Origin: an uncultured Lachnospiraceae bacterium
GTDB taxonomy: Bacteria; Bacillota; Clostridia; Lachnospirales; Lachnospiraceae
Length of the DNA stretch: 64,000 bases
Assembly: GCA_958402795.1 (NCBI GenBank)
Contig: CATXUX010000019.1
Span: 1 to 64,000, forward strand
Direction: 5' to 3'
Part shown: in pieces, positions 36,854-45,819 of the stretch
How positions within the stretch are numbered: the stretch's first letter is position 1
How the letters are laid out: every line of letters starts with the position of its first letter
Notes under the pieces: generated by a model
Seen by the model: the letters and a program-made list of their open reading frames with translations, nothing else
The model's database searches: none
Told to the model about the DNA's origin: nothing
Made by a program: the position numbers and the translations under genes

Positions 36854-37144
36854 ATGCTTGTACTTATTACATATGATGTAAATACAGAAGATGCAAAGGG
36901 AAGGGGAAGACTTCGTAAAGTAGCGAAACAATGTGTCAACCATGGGCAGCGTGTGCAGAATTCGGTATTCGAATGTATCTTAGATCCCGGTCAGTGTAAG
37001 CTGTTAAAAGCACAGCTTCTGGATATTATTGACGTGGAGCGGGATAGTCTTCGTTTTTATTATTTAGGAAATAATTATGAGAATAAGATTGAACATTATG
37101 GAGCAAAGGAAACTTTTGCTCAGGAAGGGGTGATAATTTTGTAG
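36854..37144 (+). CDS. cas2: Cas2, spacer-acquisition subunit
   Basis: Bridges the two Cas1 dimers in the integration complex. The 96-residue protein begins MLVLITYDVNTEDAKGRGRLRK, with the conserved Asp in the first strand, and contains VQNSVFECILDP and DSLRFYYLGN. The reading frame is open further upstream from 36764, but CGGAGG 7 nt before 36854 and the family start settle the choice. It lies 220 bp from cas1 and immediately before the CRISPR leader. Confidence 0.94.
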   Translation: MLVLITYDVNTEDAKGRGRLRKVAKQCVNHGQRVQNSVFECILDPGQCKLLKAQLLDIIDVERDSLRFYYLGNNYENKIEHYGAKETFAQEGVIIL

Positions 37145-37323
37145 TGCGAGAAAGAAGCTCACATATCTTTCCAGAATCGTTCGCACCTACTAACATAAGA
37201 ATTGGGATAAAAAGCAGGAGATTATTATTGTATTTAAGTCAGAAATTTTTATATTAGTTTTTCTTTAATAAGTTGTTTTGTGCATTATGCCAATATTTGA
37301 TGATAAATTTTGTGCATAATTGC
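37145..37323 (+). promoter_or_regulatory. CRISPR leader with promoter
   Basis: A+T-rich 179 bp between cas2 and the first repeat. TTGTAT (37228-37233), a 16-bp spacer and TATATT (37250-37255) form a likely promoter, so transcription runs through the array in the plus direction. The degenerate repeat at the far end agrees with this orientation. Confidence 0.7.
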
Positions 37324-39389
37324 GTCGCTCCCCTTGTGGGAGCGTGGATTGAAATGTCAAGAACTGTTTGAGGCAGATCAGAGAACATCTCGCTCCCCTT
37401 GTGGGAGCGTGGATTGAAATGTCAAGAACTGTTTGAGGCAGATCAGAGAACATCTCGCTCCCCTTGTGGGAGCGTGGATTGAAATACATTCCGCATGACA
37501 ACCTTCATGCCGTTCTGAACTCGCTCCCCTTGTGGGAGCGTGGATTGAAATCTCTTCACTTCTCATCTCTTCTTTTACTATTTTTCGCTCCCCTTGTGGG
37601 AGCGTGGATTGAAATTCAATCCGTCCATTTCACAGTACGGGCAATCTCTGTCGCTCCCCTTGTGGGAGCGTGGATTGAAATACATTCACACTTGCAACTA
37701 TCGCCTTCTGAATTTGTCGCTCCCCTTGTGGGAGCGTGGATTGAAATATTTATCTCCTCCTTGTTTCCTAGCTTTACCTCAGTCGCTCCCCTTGTGGGAG
37801 CGTGGATTGAAATTTATAGGATTTTACTAATGCCATATAAACGGCGGTCGCTCCCCTTGTGGGAGCGTGGATTGAAATTATGTGCAAAGACCGTGGTATT
37901 AAAGTAAAACCGTCGCTCCCCTTGTGGGAGCGTGGATTGAAATTATCCTGCTCCTGCAAATGTCCATGTATCTCTGGTCGCTCCCCTTGTGGGAGCGTGG
38001 ATTGAAATACCTATCTGTTTAGGGACTCTATAACTATAATCGTCGCTCCCCTTGTGGGAGCGTGGATTGAAATTTTCCACAATTGTTTTGTTCTTAAACC
38101 AATCATCGTCGCTCCCCTTGTGGGAGCGTGGATTGAAATCAGAAGGGTTTAACTGGTGATGTTGGAGCTATAAAGTCGCTCCCCTTGTGGGAGCGTGGAT
38201 TGAAATCTCACTTTCTCCGTTATCTGGCAACTCAATAATTGTCGCTCCCCTTGTGGGAGCGTGGATTGAAATAGTATAGTTTCCAAACGTCAGAAACGGC
38301 AACAAGGTCGCTCCCCTTGTGGGAGCGTGGATTGAAATACTTTCTGCCACCGCTACTGGAATAGTTGGGAAAGTCGCTCCCCTTGTGGGAGCGTGGATTG
38401 AAATAGAACCTTGTGTTAATTTAAAAAACGTACTTCCGTCGCTCCCCTTGTGGGAGCGTGGATTGAAATTTTTCCTTTCCTGTCAACTACTTTCTACTGG
38501 TATGTCGCTCCCCTTGTGGGAGCGTGGATTGAAATTGGAACTTTACGCTATCAATTGCTCTCTGCGTCTGTCGCTCCCCTTGTGGGAGCGTGGATTGAAA
38601 TTCAACTTCCTTATTTGCCTTTGTTCCCAGACTTGTCGCTCCCCTTGTGGGAGCGTGGATTGAAATATCTTCTACGCTTTGCATTTCTTCTAGCCATTGG
38701 TCGCTCCCCTTGTGGGAGCGTGGATTGAAATATTGTAATTTGCTAATCCAATCACAAAACCTATAGTCGCTCCCCTTGTGGGAGCGTGGATTGAAATATC
38801 ACATGAACAGCGTCGGCATGAATACGCGCTTGTCGCTTCCCTTGTGGGAGCGTGGATTGAAATGAGGGTACGGGGTGGACAGTGGGAACATGCACGGTGT
38901 CGCTCCCCTTGTGGGAGCGTGGATTGAAATCTACGATGCAGAGCAGAGGGAAAAGGAAATGACGGTCGCTCCCCTTGTGGGAGCGTGGATTGAAATGATC
39001 CATGAACTGATCCTCGTGCCGGTGGGAACGGGTCGCTCCCCTTGCGGGAGCGTGGATTGAAATAGTCTGTGCCGGATCGTTGTCCTGCTGAACCCGGTCG
39101 CTCCCCTTGTGGGAGCGTGGATTGAAATCTTCCAGTGGTGTCCAGAATGCGGAGCACCGCTTGTCGCTCCCCTTGTGGGAGCGTGGATTGAAATCAGTGT
39201 GCAACCGACAGTCATGAAGAACAGCGAGTCGCTCCCCTTGTGGGAGCGTGGATTGAAATAAAGTACATGAGCATAACCATACGATTGACTGCGTCGCTCC
39301 CCTTGTGGGAGCGTGGATTGAAATGCGACCGTCCAGATCTACAACGAAGACACCGGAGTTGCTCCCCTTGCGGGAGCATGAATTTAATG
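37324..39389 (+). CRISPR. type I-C CRISPR array, 32 repeats and 31 spacers
   Basis: A 32-bp repeat starts GTCGCTCCCC, has a hairpin (CGCTCCC with GGGAGCG around CTTGT) and ends GATTGAAAT, the I-C handle. Repeat starts are spaced 64-67 bp, so spacers are about 32-35 nt. First repeats: 37324, 37389, 37454, 37520, 37584; last: 39228, 39293, 39358. Spacers 1 and 2 are identical. The base before TCGCTCC is G in repeat 1 and repeats 6-32, but C or T in repeats 2-5. Variants are at 38832 (one C to T), 39032 (one T to C) and the degenerate last repeat at 39358. Later spacers look more G+C-rich than leader-proximal ones. Confidence 0.98.
37356..37485 (+). repeat. duplicated spacer-repeat unit at the leader end of the array
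   Basis: The 65-bp unit of spacer plus repeat at 37356-37420 is repeated exactly at 37421-37485; the first two spacers begin GTCAAGAACTG and are identical. Confidence 0.95.
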
Positions 39390-39930
39390 GAAGATAATTA
39401 TACAATAGTTAACTGCCATAAAAATAAAATAGCTTATAAAAATAGTAGAATACTTGCATACCAGTTTTCAGACAATGTATTTTGGAACTTTAATAATCAA
39501 GTGGCTATTCATACAGATAAAAAAGCAACACAGAGTATGAATCAAATAAAGCCAATAGAATATTAGACGATATGAAAAAGGAGCCTGAAGAAAGAAGAAA
39601 TGCGTTAGAGAATAATGCTTTTTGATGCAGAAGACAAGTGGGAAGGAGAAACTAACATTAAAACCAGTACAGAAATAGTGAATGCCAATGTAGGGACGAC
39701 AAAAAAATCATGAATCATAATATTGGTGCTGAGGCAATCTACTGCAGGAAGAAAGGAAATGGTATTACCGTATATTCTCAAAAGATTGGTTCGATGATCA
39801 AATAGTATTTTTAGGCGAGCAGATTGAAGTAGTTATTTTACTACCCACATGTGAGATATAAATGTGGGTAATAAAGTGGTTGCAAAATCCATGGAGGGTA
39901 CAATAATCATACAATAAAAGAGGATATACT
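39390..39930. other. decayed DNA after the CRISPR array
   Basis: No intact gene. Short open stretches in different frames (for example about 39388-39566, and one near 39619-39711 starting LFDAEDKWEGETN) suggest broken coding remnants, but I recognise none. A hairpin at about 39842-39870 (TACCCACAT with ATGTGGGTA) has no clear T run. No second array or cas gene is present. Confidence 0.45.
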
Positions 39931-40090
39931 CAAGTGATTGCTTGAGGTGGTAAATTTCGTAGCGACCACACGCCGATGGTATTGACAGGGGAAACCCGAG
40001 AGATGCAGGAGAATGCTACGCCTGCCAAACAATCACTTGGATTAGCAATATATGCATTCACACCACCAGCCAGAAGACCGGTGGTATTTT
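39931..40090 (+). ncRNA. candidate structured RNA with its own terminator, upstream of hisS
   Basis: A perfect 10-bp closing stem joins CAAGTGATTG (39931-39940) to CAATCACTTG (40030-40039). Inside it are a 6-bp stem CGTAGC (39958-39963) with GCTACG (40015-40020), a GGG-GAAA-CCC hairpin with a GNRA loop (39988-39997), and possible GCAGG-CCTGC pairing. Then comes a terminator: ACCACC (40062-40067) with GGTGGT (40080-40085) and five T. A GGTGGT at 39946-39951 could pair with the terminator's 5' arm. TATACT at 39925-39930 could be its -10. I do not match it to a known riboswitch or T-box. Confidence 0.5.
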
Positions 40091-40128
40091 TATGCCCATA
40101 TGCCTTTTCATTTTTGCTCATGAAAAAC

Positions 40129-40157
40129 TTGACATCTTTTACTATGGAAAATATAAT
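40129..40157 (+). promoter_or_regulatory. consensus sigma-A promoter of hisS-aspS
   Basis: TTGACA (40129-40134), 17-bp spacer, TATAAT (40152-40157), both perfect, downstream of the terminator of the structured element. A small hairpin (TCCTTTCC with GGAAGGGG) follows in the leader at about 40192-40211. Confidence 0.85.
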
Positions 40158-40279
40158 TGTATAAAACTCGTCAATAAGACATAGAAGTTCTCCTTTCCGT
40201 ATAGGAAGGGGCGTTATGGCTAAATCACGAGGAATGATAAGAGATGAGAATTGCGAAAGGAAGAAGGAGAGAAAGTCAT

Positions 40280-41533
40280 ATGTCATTAAAAAAGAAACCG
40301 GTCACCGGGATGAAGGATATCATGCCGGAGGAGATGGAAATCCGGGATTATGTCATCGGACTGATCAAGGACACCTATAAATCGTTTGGGTTTTTATGCA
40401 TTGAGACGCCATGCGTGGAGCATATTGAAAATTTGTGCAGCAAGCAGGGCGGAGACAATGAGAAACTGATATTCAAGATCTTAAAGAGAGGAGAAAAACT
40501 GAAGCTCGACACGGCGAAAGAGGAGATGGATCTGGTGGACGGCGGACTGCGCTACGATCTGACAGTGCCGCTGTCCCGCTATTACGCGAATCATGCGAAT
40601 GATCTCCCGTCGCCGTTCAAGGCATTGCAGATGGGGAATGTGTGGAGAGCCGACCGGCCGCAGAGAGGCCGTTTCCGCCAGTTCATGCAGTGTGACATCG
40701 ACATTATCGGCGAAGCGTCCAATCTGGCGGAGATCGAGCTGATCCTTGCGACGACGACCCTTCTGGGCAGACTGGATTTTCATAATTTTACGATCCGGAT
40801 CAATGACAGAAGGATTCTGAAAGCAATGGCGGCATACAGCGGATTTGCGGAAGAAGATTATGACAGTGTATTTATCACGCTGGATAAGATGGACAAGATC
40901 GGTCTGGACGGAGTAAGAAAAGAACTGGAGGAAAATGGCTACGCAGAAGACATTGTCGATACGTATCTGCAGATTTTTCAGAAAGTGACAAGTGATGTGG
41001 AAGGAATCCACTGGTGCAAAGAGCAGCTCGGCGAATATCTTCCGGCAGACGCGGCGGATTCTCTCGAAATGATCATGACAAGCGTGGAACACGCAAAGGA
41101 AGCGGACTTCTGCATGGCGTTTGACCCGACACTTGTCCGGGGAATGTCCTACTACACCGGAACCATTTTTGAGATTTCGATGGATGAGTTCGGCGGCAGT
41201 GTCGGCGGCGGCGGACGCTACGATAACATGATCGGAAAATTCACCGGGCAGGATACCCCGGCGGTAGGATTTTCCATTGGATTCGAACGGATCGTTATGC
41301 TGCTTCTGGAACGTGGTTTCCATGTCCCGGCGCAGAAACAAAAAAAGGCATATCTGCTCGAGAAAAATCTTCCACAGCAGAAAATGCAGGAAGTGCTGGA
41401 AGCTGCCAAAGCGGACCGCGCAGCAGGAATGCAGGTCATGCTGCAGAATATGAAGAAGAATAAAAAGTTCCAGAAAGAGCAGCTTGTGCAGCAGGGATAT
41501 GAGGAGATTGTTGAAATATTTAACCGGGAATAG
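40280..41533 (+). CDS. hisS: histidyl-tRNA synthetase
   Basis: Class II synthetase charging tRNA-His. The protein of about 417 residues begins with the family motif KPVTGMKDIMPEEM and contains class II motif 2 (NVWRADRPQRGRFRQFMQCDIDIIGE), the histidine-specific DPTLVRGMSYYTG and motif 3 (VGFSIGFERIVMLL). The C-terminal anticodon-binding region is short but present, ending EEIVEIFNRE. An in-frame ATG at 40244 exists; GAAGGAGAG directs to 40280. AspS follows after 41 bp, the usual clostridial pair. Confidence 0.94.
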   Translation: MSLKKKPVTGMKDIMPEEMEIRDYVIGLIKDTYKSFGFLCIETPCVEHIENLCSKQGGDNEKLIFKILKRGEKLKLDTAKEEMDLVDGGLRYDLTVPLSRYYANHANDLPSPFKALQMGNVWRADRPQRGRFRQFMQCDIDIIGEASNLAEIELILATTTLLGRLDFHNFTIRINDRRILKAMAAYSGFAEEDYDSVFITLDKMDKIGLDGVRKELEENGYAEDIVDTYLQIFQKVTSDVEGIHWCKEQLGEYLPADAADSLEMIMTSVEHAKEADFCMAFDPTLVRGMSYYTGTIFEISMDEFGGSVGGGGRYDNMIGKFTGQDTPAVGFSIGFERIVMLLLERGFHVPAQKQKKAYLLEKNLPQQKMQEVLEAAKADRAAGMQVMLQNMKKNKKFQKEQLVQQGYEEIVEIFNRE

Positions 41534-41574
41534 AGTAAAAGGGGAAGTTCCCGTCAAGAGAAAGGAAGAGGATT

Positions 41575-43380
41575 ATGGCTGAATCGATGAAGGGATTACA
41601 CCGCACCCATAGATGCGCGGAACTTTCCGCGGCGAATGTGGGCGAGACGGTGACGATCATGGGCTGGGTACAGAAGAACCGGAATAAGGGCGGACTGGTA
41701 TTTGTCGACGTCCGTGACCGTTCGGGGATTATCCAGGTAGTATTTGAGGAAGGAAAGTGTGAGGAAGAGCTGATCGCAAGAGCAGCGGGACTGCGCAGCG
41801 AGTATGTGGTGGCAGTTGTCGGCACGGTAGAGAAACGTTCCGGCGCTGTGAATACGTCTCTGGCGACCGGGGAGATCGAAGTGATCCCGACGCAGCTTCG
41901 GATTCTCTCAGAGTCGGAGACACCGCCGTTCCCGATTGAGGAAAATTCAAAGACAAGAGAAGAACTGCGCCTGAAATACCGGTATCTTGACCTGCGCAGG
42001 CCGGATCTGCAGCGAAATCTGATGATGCGAAGCAGGATCGCTACACTGACACGGCAGTTTCTGTCGGACGAGGGATTCCTGGAGATTGAAACCCCTGTCC
42101 TGGGAAAGACAACGCCGGAGGGGGCAAGGGACTATCTGGTTCCGAGCCGGATCCATCCGGGCAGTTTCTATGGTTTGCCGCAGTCACCGCAGCTTTATAA
42201 GCAGCTTTTGATGTGTTCCGGATATGACCGGTATTTTCAGATAGCGAAATGCTTCCGTGATGAAGACCTGCGTGCGGACCGCCAGCCTGAATTTACACAG
42301 ATCGACATGGAAATGTCATTTGTAGACGTGGATGATGTGATCGAAGTCAATGAACGTCTGCTTGCGAAGTTGTTTAAAGAAGTGCTGGATATCGACGTGG
42401 AACTGCCGATTCCGCGGATGACCTGGCAGGAGGCAATGGACCGCTACGGCTCTGATAAACCGGATACCCGGTTCGGAATGGAGCTGGTGAATGTAACGGA
42501 TGTGGTGAAAGACTGCGGGTTTGCCGTATTTCAGAATGCGATCGAAAACGGCGGAACTGTCCGCGGAATCAACGCGAAAGGACAGGGAGGCATGCCACGC
42601 AAGAAGATTGACAAGCTGGTTAGCTTTGCGAAGGACTACGGCGCAAAGGGACTCGCCTACATCGCAATCGGCGGGGATGGAACCGTGAAGTCTTCTTTCG
42701 CGAAGTTTATGACCGAAGAGGAAATGCAGAACCTGATCAAGGCGATGGACGGAGAAAACGGCGACCTGCTTCTCTTCGCGGCAGATAAGAATAAGGTCGT
42801 GTGGGATGCGCTGGGCGCTCTGCGTCTGGAGCTGGCGCGCCAGATGGATCTGTTGGATAAGAACGAGTATAAGTTTTTGTGGATCACAGAGTTCCCGCTG
42901 CTTGAATGGAGCGAAGAGGAGAACCGCTATACGGCGATGCATCATCCGTTCACCATGCCAATGGAAGAAGATCTGCAGTACATTGACACCGATCCGGGCA
43001 GGGTGCGCGCGAAAGCCTACGACATTACGCTGAATGGAAATGAAATCGGCGGCGGCAGTATCCGAATCCATCAGAATGACATTCAGGAGAAAATGTTCGA
43101 AGTGCTTGGCTTCACAAAGGAAGAGGCGTATAAACAGTTTGGCTTTTTGCTGGATGCGTTTAAGTACGGAGTACCGCCGCACGCAGGACTTGCATATGGT
43201 CTGGACCGTCTGGTCATGCTGATGACGAAATCTGACAGCATCCGCGACGTGATGGCATTCCCGAAGGTGAAGGACGCTTCCTGTCTGATGACGAGCGCGC
43301 CGAGCGCGGCTTCCGACCTGCAGTTGGAAGAGCTGGGACTGGAACTGCGGAAAAATGAACAAAAAGAAATGAAGGAATAA
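41575..43380 (+). CDS. aspS: aspartyl-tRNA synthetase
   Basis: Class II synthetase charging tRNA-Asp. The 601-residue protein has the N-terminal OB anticodon domain (VTIMGWVQKNRNKGGLVFVDVRDRSG), motif 2 (QIAKCFRDEDLRADRQPEFTQIDMEMSF), the bacterial GAD insertion and motif 3 (YGLDRLVMLM). Bacterial type and full length. AAAGGAAGAGG precedes the start. It ends just before a 14-bp stem-loop. Confidence 0.96.
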   Translation: MAESMKGLHRTHRCAELSAANVGETVTIMGWVQKNRNKGGLVFVDVRDRSGIIQVVFEEGKCEEELIARAAGLRSEYVVAVVGTVEKRSGAVNTSLATGEIEVIPTQLRILSESETPPFPIEENSKTREELRLKYRYLDLRRPDLQRNLMMRSRIATLTRQFLSDEGFLEIETPVLGKTTPEGARDYLVPSRIHPGSFYGLPQSPQLYKQLLMCSGYDRYFQIAKCFRDEDLRADRQPEFTQIDMEMSFVDVDDVIEVNERLLAKLFKEVLDIDVELPIPRMTWQEAMDRYGSDKPDTRFGMELVNVTDVVKDCGFAVFQNAIENGGTVRGINAKGQGGMPRKKIDKLVSFAKDYGAKGLAYIAIGGDGTVKSSFAKFMTEEEMQNLIKAMDGENGDLLLFAADKNKVVWDALGALRLELARQMDLLDKNEYKFLWITEFPLLEWSEEENRYTAMHHPFTMPMEEDLQYIDTDPGRVRAKAYDITLNGNEIGGGSIRIHQNDIQEKMFEVLGFTKEEAYKQFGFLLDAFKYGVPPHAGLAYGLDRLVMLMTKSDSIRDVMAFPKVKDASCLMTSAPSAASDLQLEELGLELRKNEQKEMKE

Positions 43381-43383
43381 AGC

Positions 43384-43424
43384 GAACCCTGCGCAGAGAA
43401 CCTGGATATTTCTGCGCAGGGTTC
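43384..43424 (+). terminator. strong stem-loop after aspS
   Basis: GAACCCTGCGCAGA (43384-43397) pairs perfectly with TCTGCGCAGGGTTC (43411-43424). No T tract follows, so termination efficiency is uncertain; it may also be an mRNA-stabilising structure. The next gene starts 22 bp later. Confidence 0.55.
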
Positions 43425-43446
43425 CCATGTCATAAGGAGGAAAACC

Positions 43447-44481
43447 ATGAAGATTCAGGCGGTCATATTTGATTTTGACTATACACTGGGAGACTCGACA
43501 GACGGGATCGTGATGTGTACCAATGCCGCGCTGGAACGGCTCGGATACGCGCCGGTGTCCGAAGAGACGGTCCGCCCCACTGTGGGACTTACACTGGAAG
43601 AAATGTATGCTGTCTTTACAGGAGACCAGGACGGGGAACGGGCAAAGTTCTTTTCGGATTATTTTATCGAGAAGGCGGACATTCTGGTGCCTGAGCATAC
43701 GTTTTTGCTGCCGGATACGGAAGAGACTTTGCGCAGATTACAGGAAGCCGGGATCGTGGTGGGAATCGTGACAACAAAATACCACGGTCAGATTGAGAAA
43801 ATCCTGGAGCGGACGCACACGACAGAACTTGTTTCCTATATTGTGGGTGCCGATGACGTCCGGCATCAGAAACCGGATCCGGAGAGCATCCGGAAGATCC
43901 TGGGAGAAATGAATCTGGATGTTGACGAGATTCTGTATGTGGGAGACAGCCTTGTGGACGCAAAGACAGCGCAGGCGGCAGGAGCAAAGTTCGCTGCGGT
44001 CACGACGGGCGCCACGGCAGAAGAACAATTTGCGGATTACCCGCATGTCGCGGTGATGCGATCGCTGCATGAGGTACTGGAGGTCCTTGAAAACTGCCAT
44101 GGACAGCAGCCGCGGCAGATGCACGGTGAGGCAGACCATGGGCACAGCCATACGCGTAGTGATACAGACCGTGATCATGGACATACACATGGTTCGGGAA
44201 CGCCGCACCGTCATATCCACAGCGCCCGGGAAAAAAAGGCCGTGATCAACCGGCTGTCGAAATCCATCGGTCATCTGGAGTCGGTCAAGCGGATGGTGGA
44301 GAACGACCGGGACTGCAGCGACGTGCTGATCCAGCTTGCGGCGGTTCGCTCGGAGATCAACAGTACCGGGAAGGTCGTTTTGAAAAACCATCTGGAGCAC
44401 TGCATCGTAGAAGCTGTGGAGGAACATGATATGGAATCTATATCGAAGATGAATGAGGCGATCGATAAGTTTATAAAGTAA
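43447..44481 (+). CDS. HAD-family phosphatase fused to a CsoR-type metal-sensor domain
   Basis: A 344-residue fusion. Residues 1-215 are a HAD phosphatase of the phosphoglycolate phosphatase-like group: DFDYTLGDS with the nucleophile Asp, VTTKYH, HQKPDPES and YVGDSLVDAKTAQAAG. Residues 216-259 form a linker with 11 histidines in 44 residues (DHGHSH, DHGHTHG, PHRHIH). Residues 260-344 are a CsoR/FrmR (DUF156) domain: INRLSKSIGHLESVKRMVENDRDCSDVLIQLAAVRSEI and KNHLEHC, keeping Cys290, His315 and Cys319, the copper-sensor Cys-His-Cys set. One uninterrupted frame; AAGGAGG lies 6 nt upstream. Metal-controlled phosphatase activity is inference; DNA binding by a monomer-fused CsoR would need a tetramer. 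Confidence 0.8.
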   Translation: MKIQAVIFDFDYTLGDSTDGIVMCTNAALERLGYAPVSEETVRPTVGLTLEEMYAVFTGDQDGERAKFFSDYFIEKADILVPEHTFLLPDTEETLRRLQEAGIVVGIVTTKYHGQIEKILERTHTTELVSYIVGADDVRHQKPDPESIRKILGEMNLDVDEILYVGDSLVDAKTAQAAGAKFAAVTTGATAEEQFADYPHVAVMRSLHEVLEVLENCHGQQPRQMHGEADHGHSHTRSDTDRDHGHTHGSGTPHRHIHSAREKKAVINRLSKSIGHLESVKRMVENDRDCSDVLIQLAAVRSEINSTGKVVLKNHLEHCIVEAVEEHDMESISKMNEAIDKFIK

Positions 44482-44510
44482 AGTGATTTTACAAAAATCA
44501 TAATTTTTTC

Positions 44511-44539
44511 TATACAAAACGGGAAAAATATGTCATAAT
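44511..44539 (+). promoter_or_regulatory. probable promoter of the nucleoside uptake operon
   Basis: TATACA (44511-44516), 17-bp spacer, CATAAT (44534-44539), with TGT before the -10. A weak hairpin (TGATTTT with AAAATCA, 44484-44500) followed by T-rich DNA lies just upstream and may end the preceding gene. Confidence 0.45.
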
Positions 44540-44580
44540 AGACACATAAACTTTTTACAAAACAGAAGGAGGCACGTATT

Positions 44581-45789
44581 ATGAAGAAAAAAGTTTTGGC
44601 ATTATTGCTGGCAGGAGCAATGGCATTTTCACTTGCGGCCTGCGGCGGCAGTGACGACGGAGGCGACAGCCAGGCGGATACGACCGATGGAGAGGGTGCA
44701 GAAGAATCTGATATCCAGCTGGCGATGATCACCGACTCCGGAGACATTACAGACCAGAGCTTCAACCAGACGACCTATGAGACCTGTAAGGCATGGGGCG
44801 AGGAAAACGGCGTGGACTTCACCTACTACAAGCCGGAGAGTGATTCTGACGAGGCCAGAGAGGCAAGCGTAGACCAGGCTGTAGCGGACGGAGCGAACGT
44901 GATCGTGATGCCGGGATATATGTTTGCGGCTGCGATCGTGGACAAGGCAGGCGATTATCCGGATGTGAAGTTTGTTGCACTTGACGTAGGAGCGGGAGAT
45001 CTCCTTGAGAAGGGCGTCGGTGAAGGATACACCTACAATCCGGATGACTATGATGTAACAGAGTATTACAGCACAGACAATGTATACTGCTGTACGTATC
45101 AGGAAGAGATTTCCGGTTATATGGCAGGTTACGCAGCAGTGAAACTCGGATATAAGCATCTTGGATTCCTCGGCGGCATGCAGGTTCCGGCTGTTACACG
45201 TTTTGGATATGGTTACGTACAGGGCGCGGATGCAGCGGCGAAGGAACTCGGAATCGAAGGTGAAGTATCCATCGAGTATGTATGCGGCGGACAGTTCTAC
45301 GGCGACGCAGACATCACAGCTTACATGGATACATGGTATGGAACCAACGGTGTTGAAGTAGTATTTGCATGCGGCGGCGGAATTTACACATCTGCAGCAG
45401 AAGCAGCGGCTAAGACCGGCGGCAAGGTGATCGGTGTTGACTCTGACCAGAAGGCTACGATCGACGGACAGTATGGTGAAGGCATTACCGTAACTTCAGC
45501 GATGAAAGGTCTTGCACCGACGGTAGAGACCGTGCTGGATGCGATCCGCGACGGCGAATGGGACAACTACGTAGGAAAGATCGAGAATCTGGGCATGGTA
45601 TCCGACAATCCGGAAGAGAACTATGTACAGCTTCCTCTGGAGAGTACACAGTGGTCCGATAGTTTCACTGAGGATGATTACAGAGCGCTTGTAAAAGCAA
45701 TCGATGGCGGTGAGATTGAGATTTCAAACGATATTACAGCGATGCCGGAGACTTCCATCAAGGTGACTGACTACGGCAGCATCAAATAA
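44581..45789 (+). CDS. bmpA: BMP-family nucleoside-binding lipoprotein
   Basis: Extracellular binding protein for an ABC nucleoside importer. A lipoprotein signal peptide ends in the lipobox LAAC (Cys21), followed by a Gly/Asp/Ser-rich tether (GGSDDGGDS). The BMP (PnrA-like) domain has DITDQSFNQTTYE, FLGGMQVPAVTRFGYGYVQGA and VVFACGGGIYTSAAEAA. The protein is 402 residues long. AGAAGGAGG precedes the ATG. A terminator follows before the ATPase gene, which would yield much more binding protein than transporter. Confidence 0.92.
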   Translation: MKKKVLALLLAGAMAFSLAACGGSDDGGDSQADTTDGEGAEESDIQLAMITDSGDITDQSFNQTTYETCKAWGEENGVDFTYYKPESDSDEAREASVDQAVADGANVIVMPGYMFAAAIVDKAGDYPDVKFVALDVGAGDLLEKGVGEGYTYNPDDYDVTEYYSTDNVYCCTYQEEISGYMAGYAAVKLGYKHLGFLGGMQVPAVTRFGYGYVQGADAAAKELGIEGEVSIEYVCGGQFYGDADITAYMDTWYGTNGVEVVFACGGGIYTSAAEAAAKTGGKVIGVDSDQKATIDGQYGEGITVTSAMKGLAPTVETVLDAIRDGEWDNYVGKIENLGMVSDNPEENYVQLPLESTQWSDSFTEDDYRALVKAIDGGEIEISNDITAMPETSIKVTDYGSIK

Positions 45790-45819
45790 GCAAACCGGAC
45801 AATATTGATTTTTAGCGGT

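Noticed and set aside
37464..39405. Open frames on both strands across the CRISPR array that encode repeats such as LVGAWIEI and SIHAPTRGAT
   Set aside because: They are translations of the regular repeat; the DNA is a CRISPR array.
39940..40090. T-box or cobalamin riboswitch before hisS
   Set aside because: GGTGGTA recalls the T-box and CAGGAGA...CCTGCC the B12 box, but the other conserved parts and their order are missing, and hisS has its own promoter after the terminator.
39930..40286. 118-codon minus-strand open frame over the structured element
   Set aside because: It spans a terminator, a consensus promoter of hisS and the closing stem on the other strand; the sequence looks like RNA structure rather than a protein.
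42316..43698. 460-residue minus-strand open frame opposite aspS
   Set aside because: Shadow of aspS and the start of the next gene; no motif or start signal.
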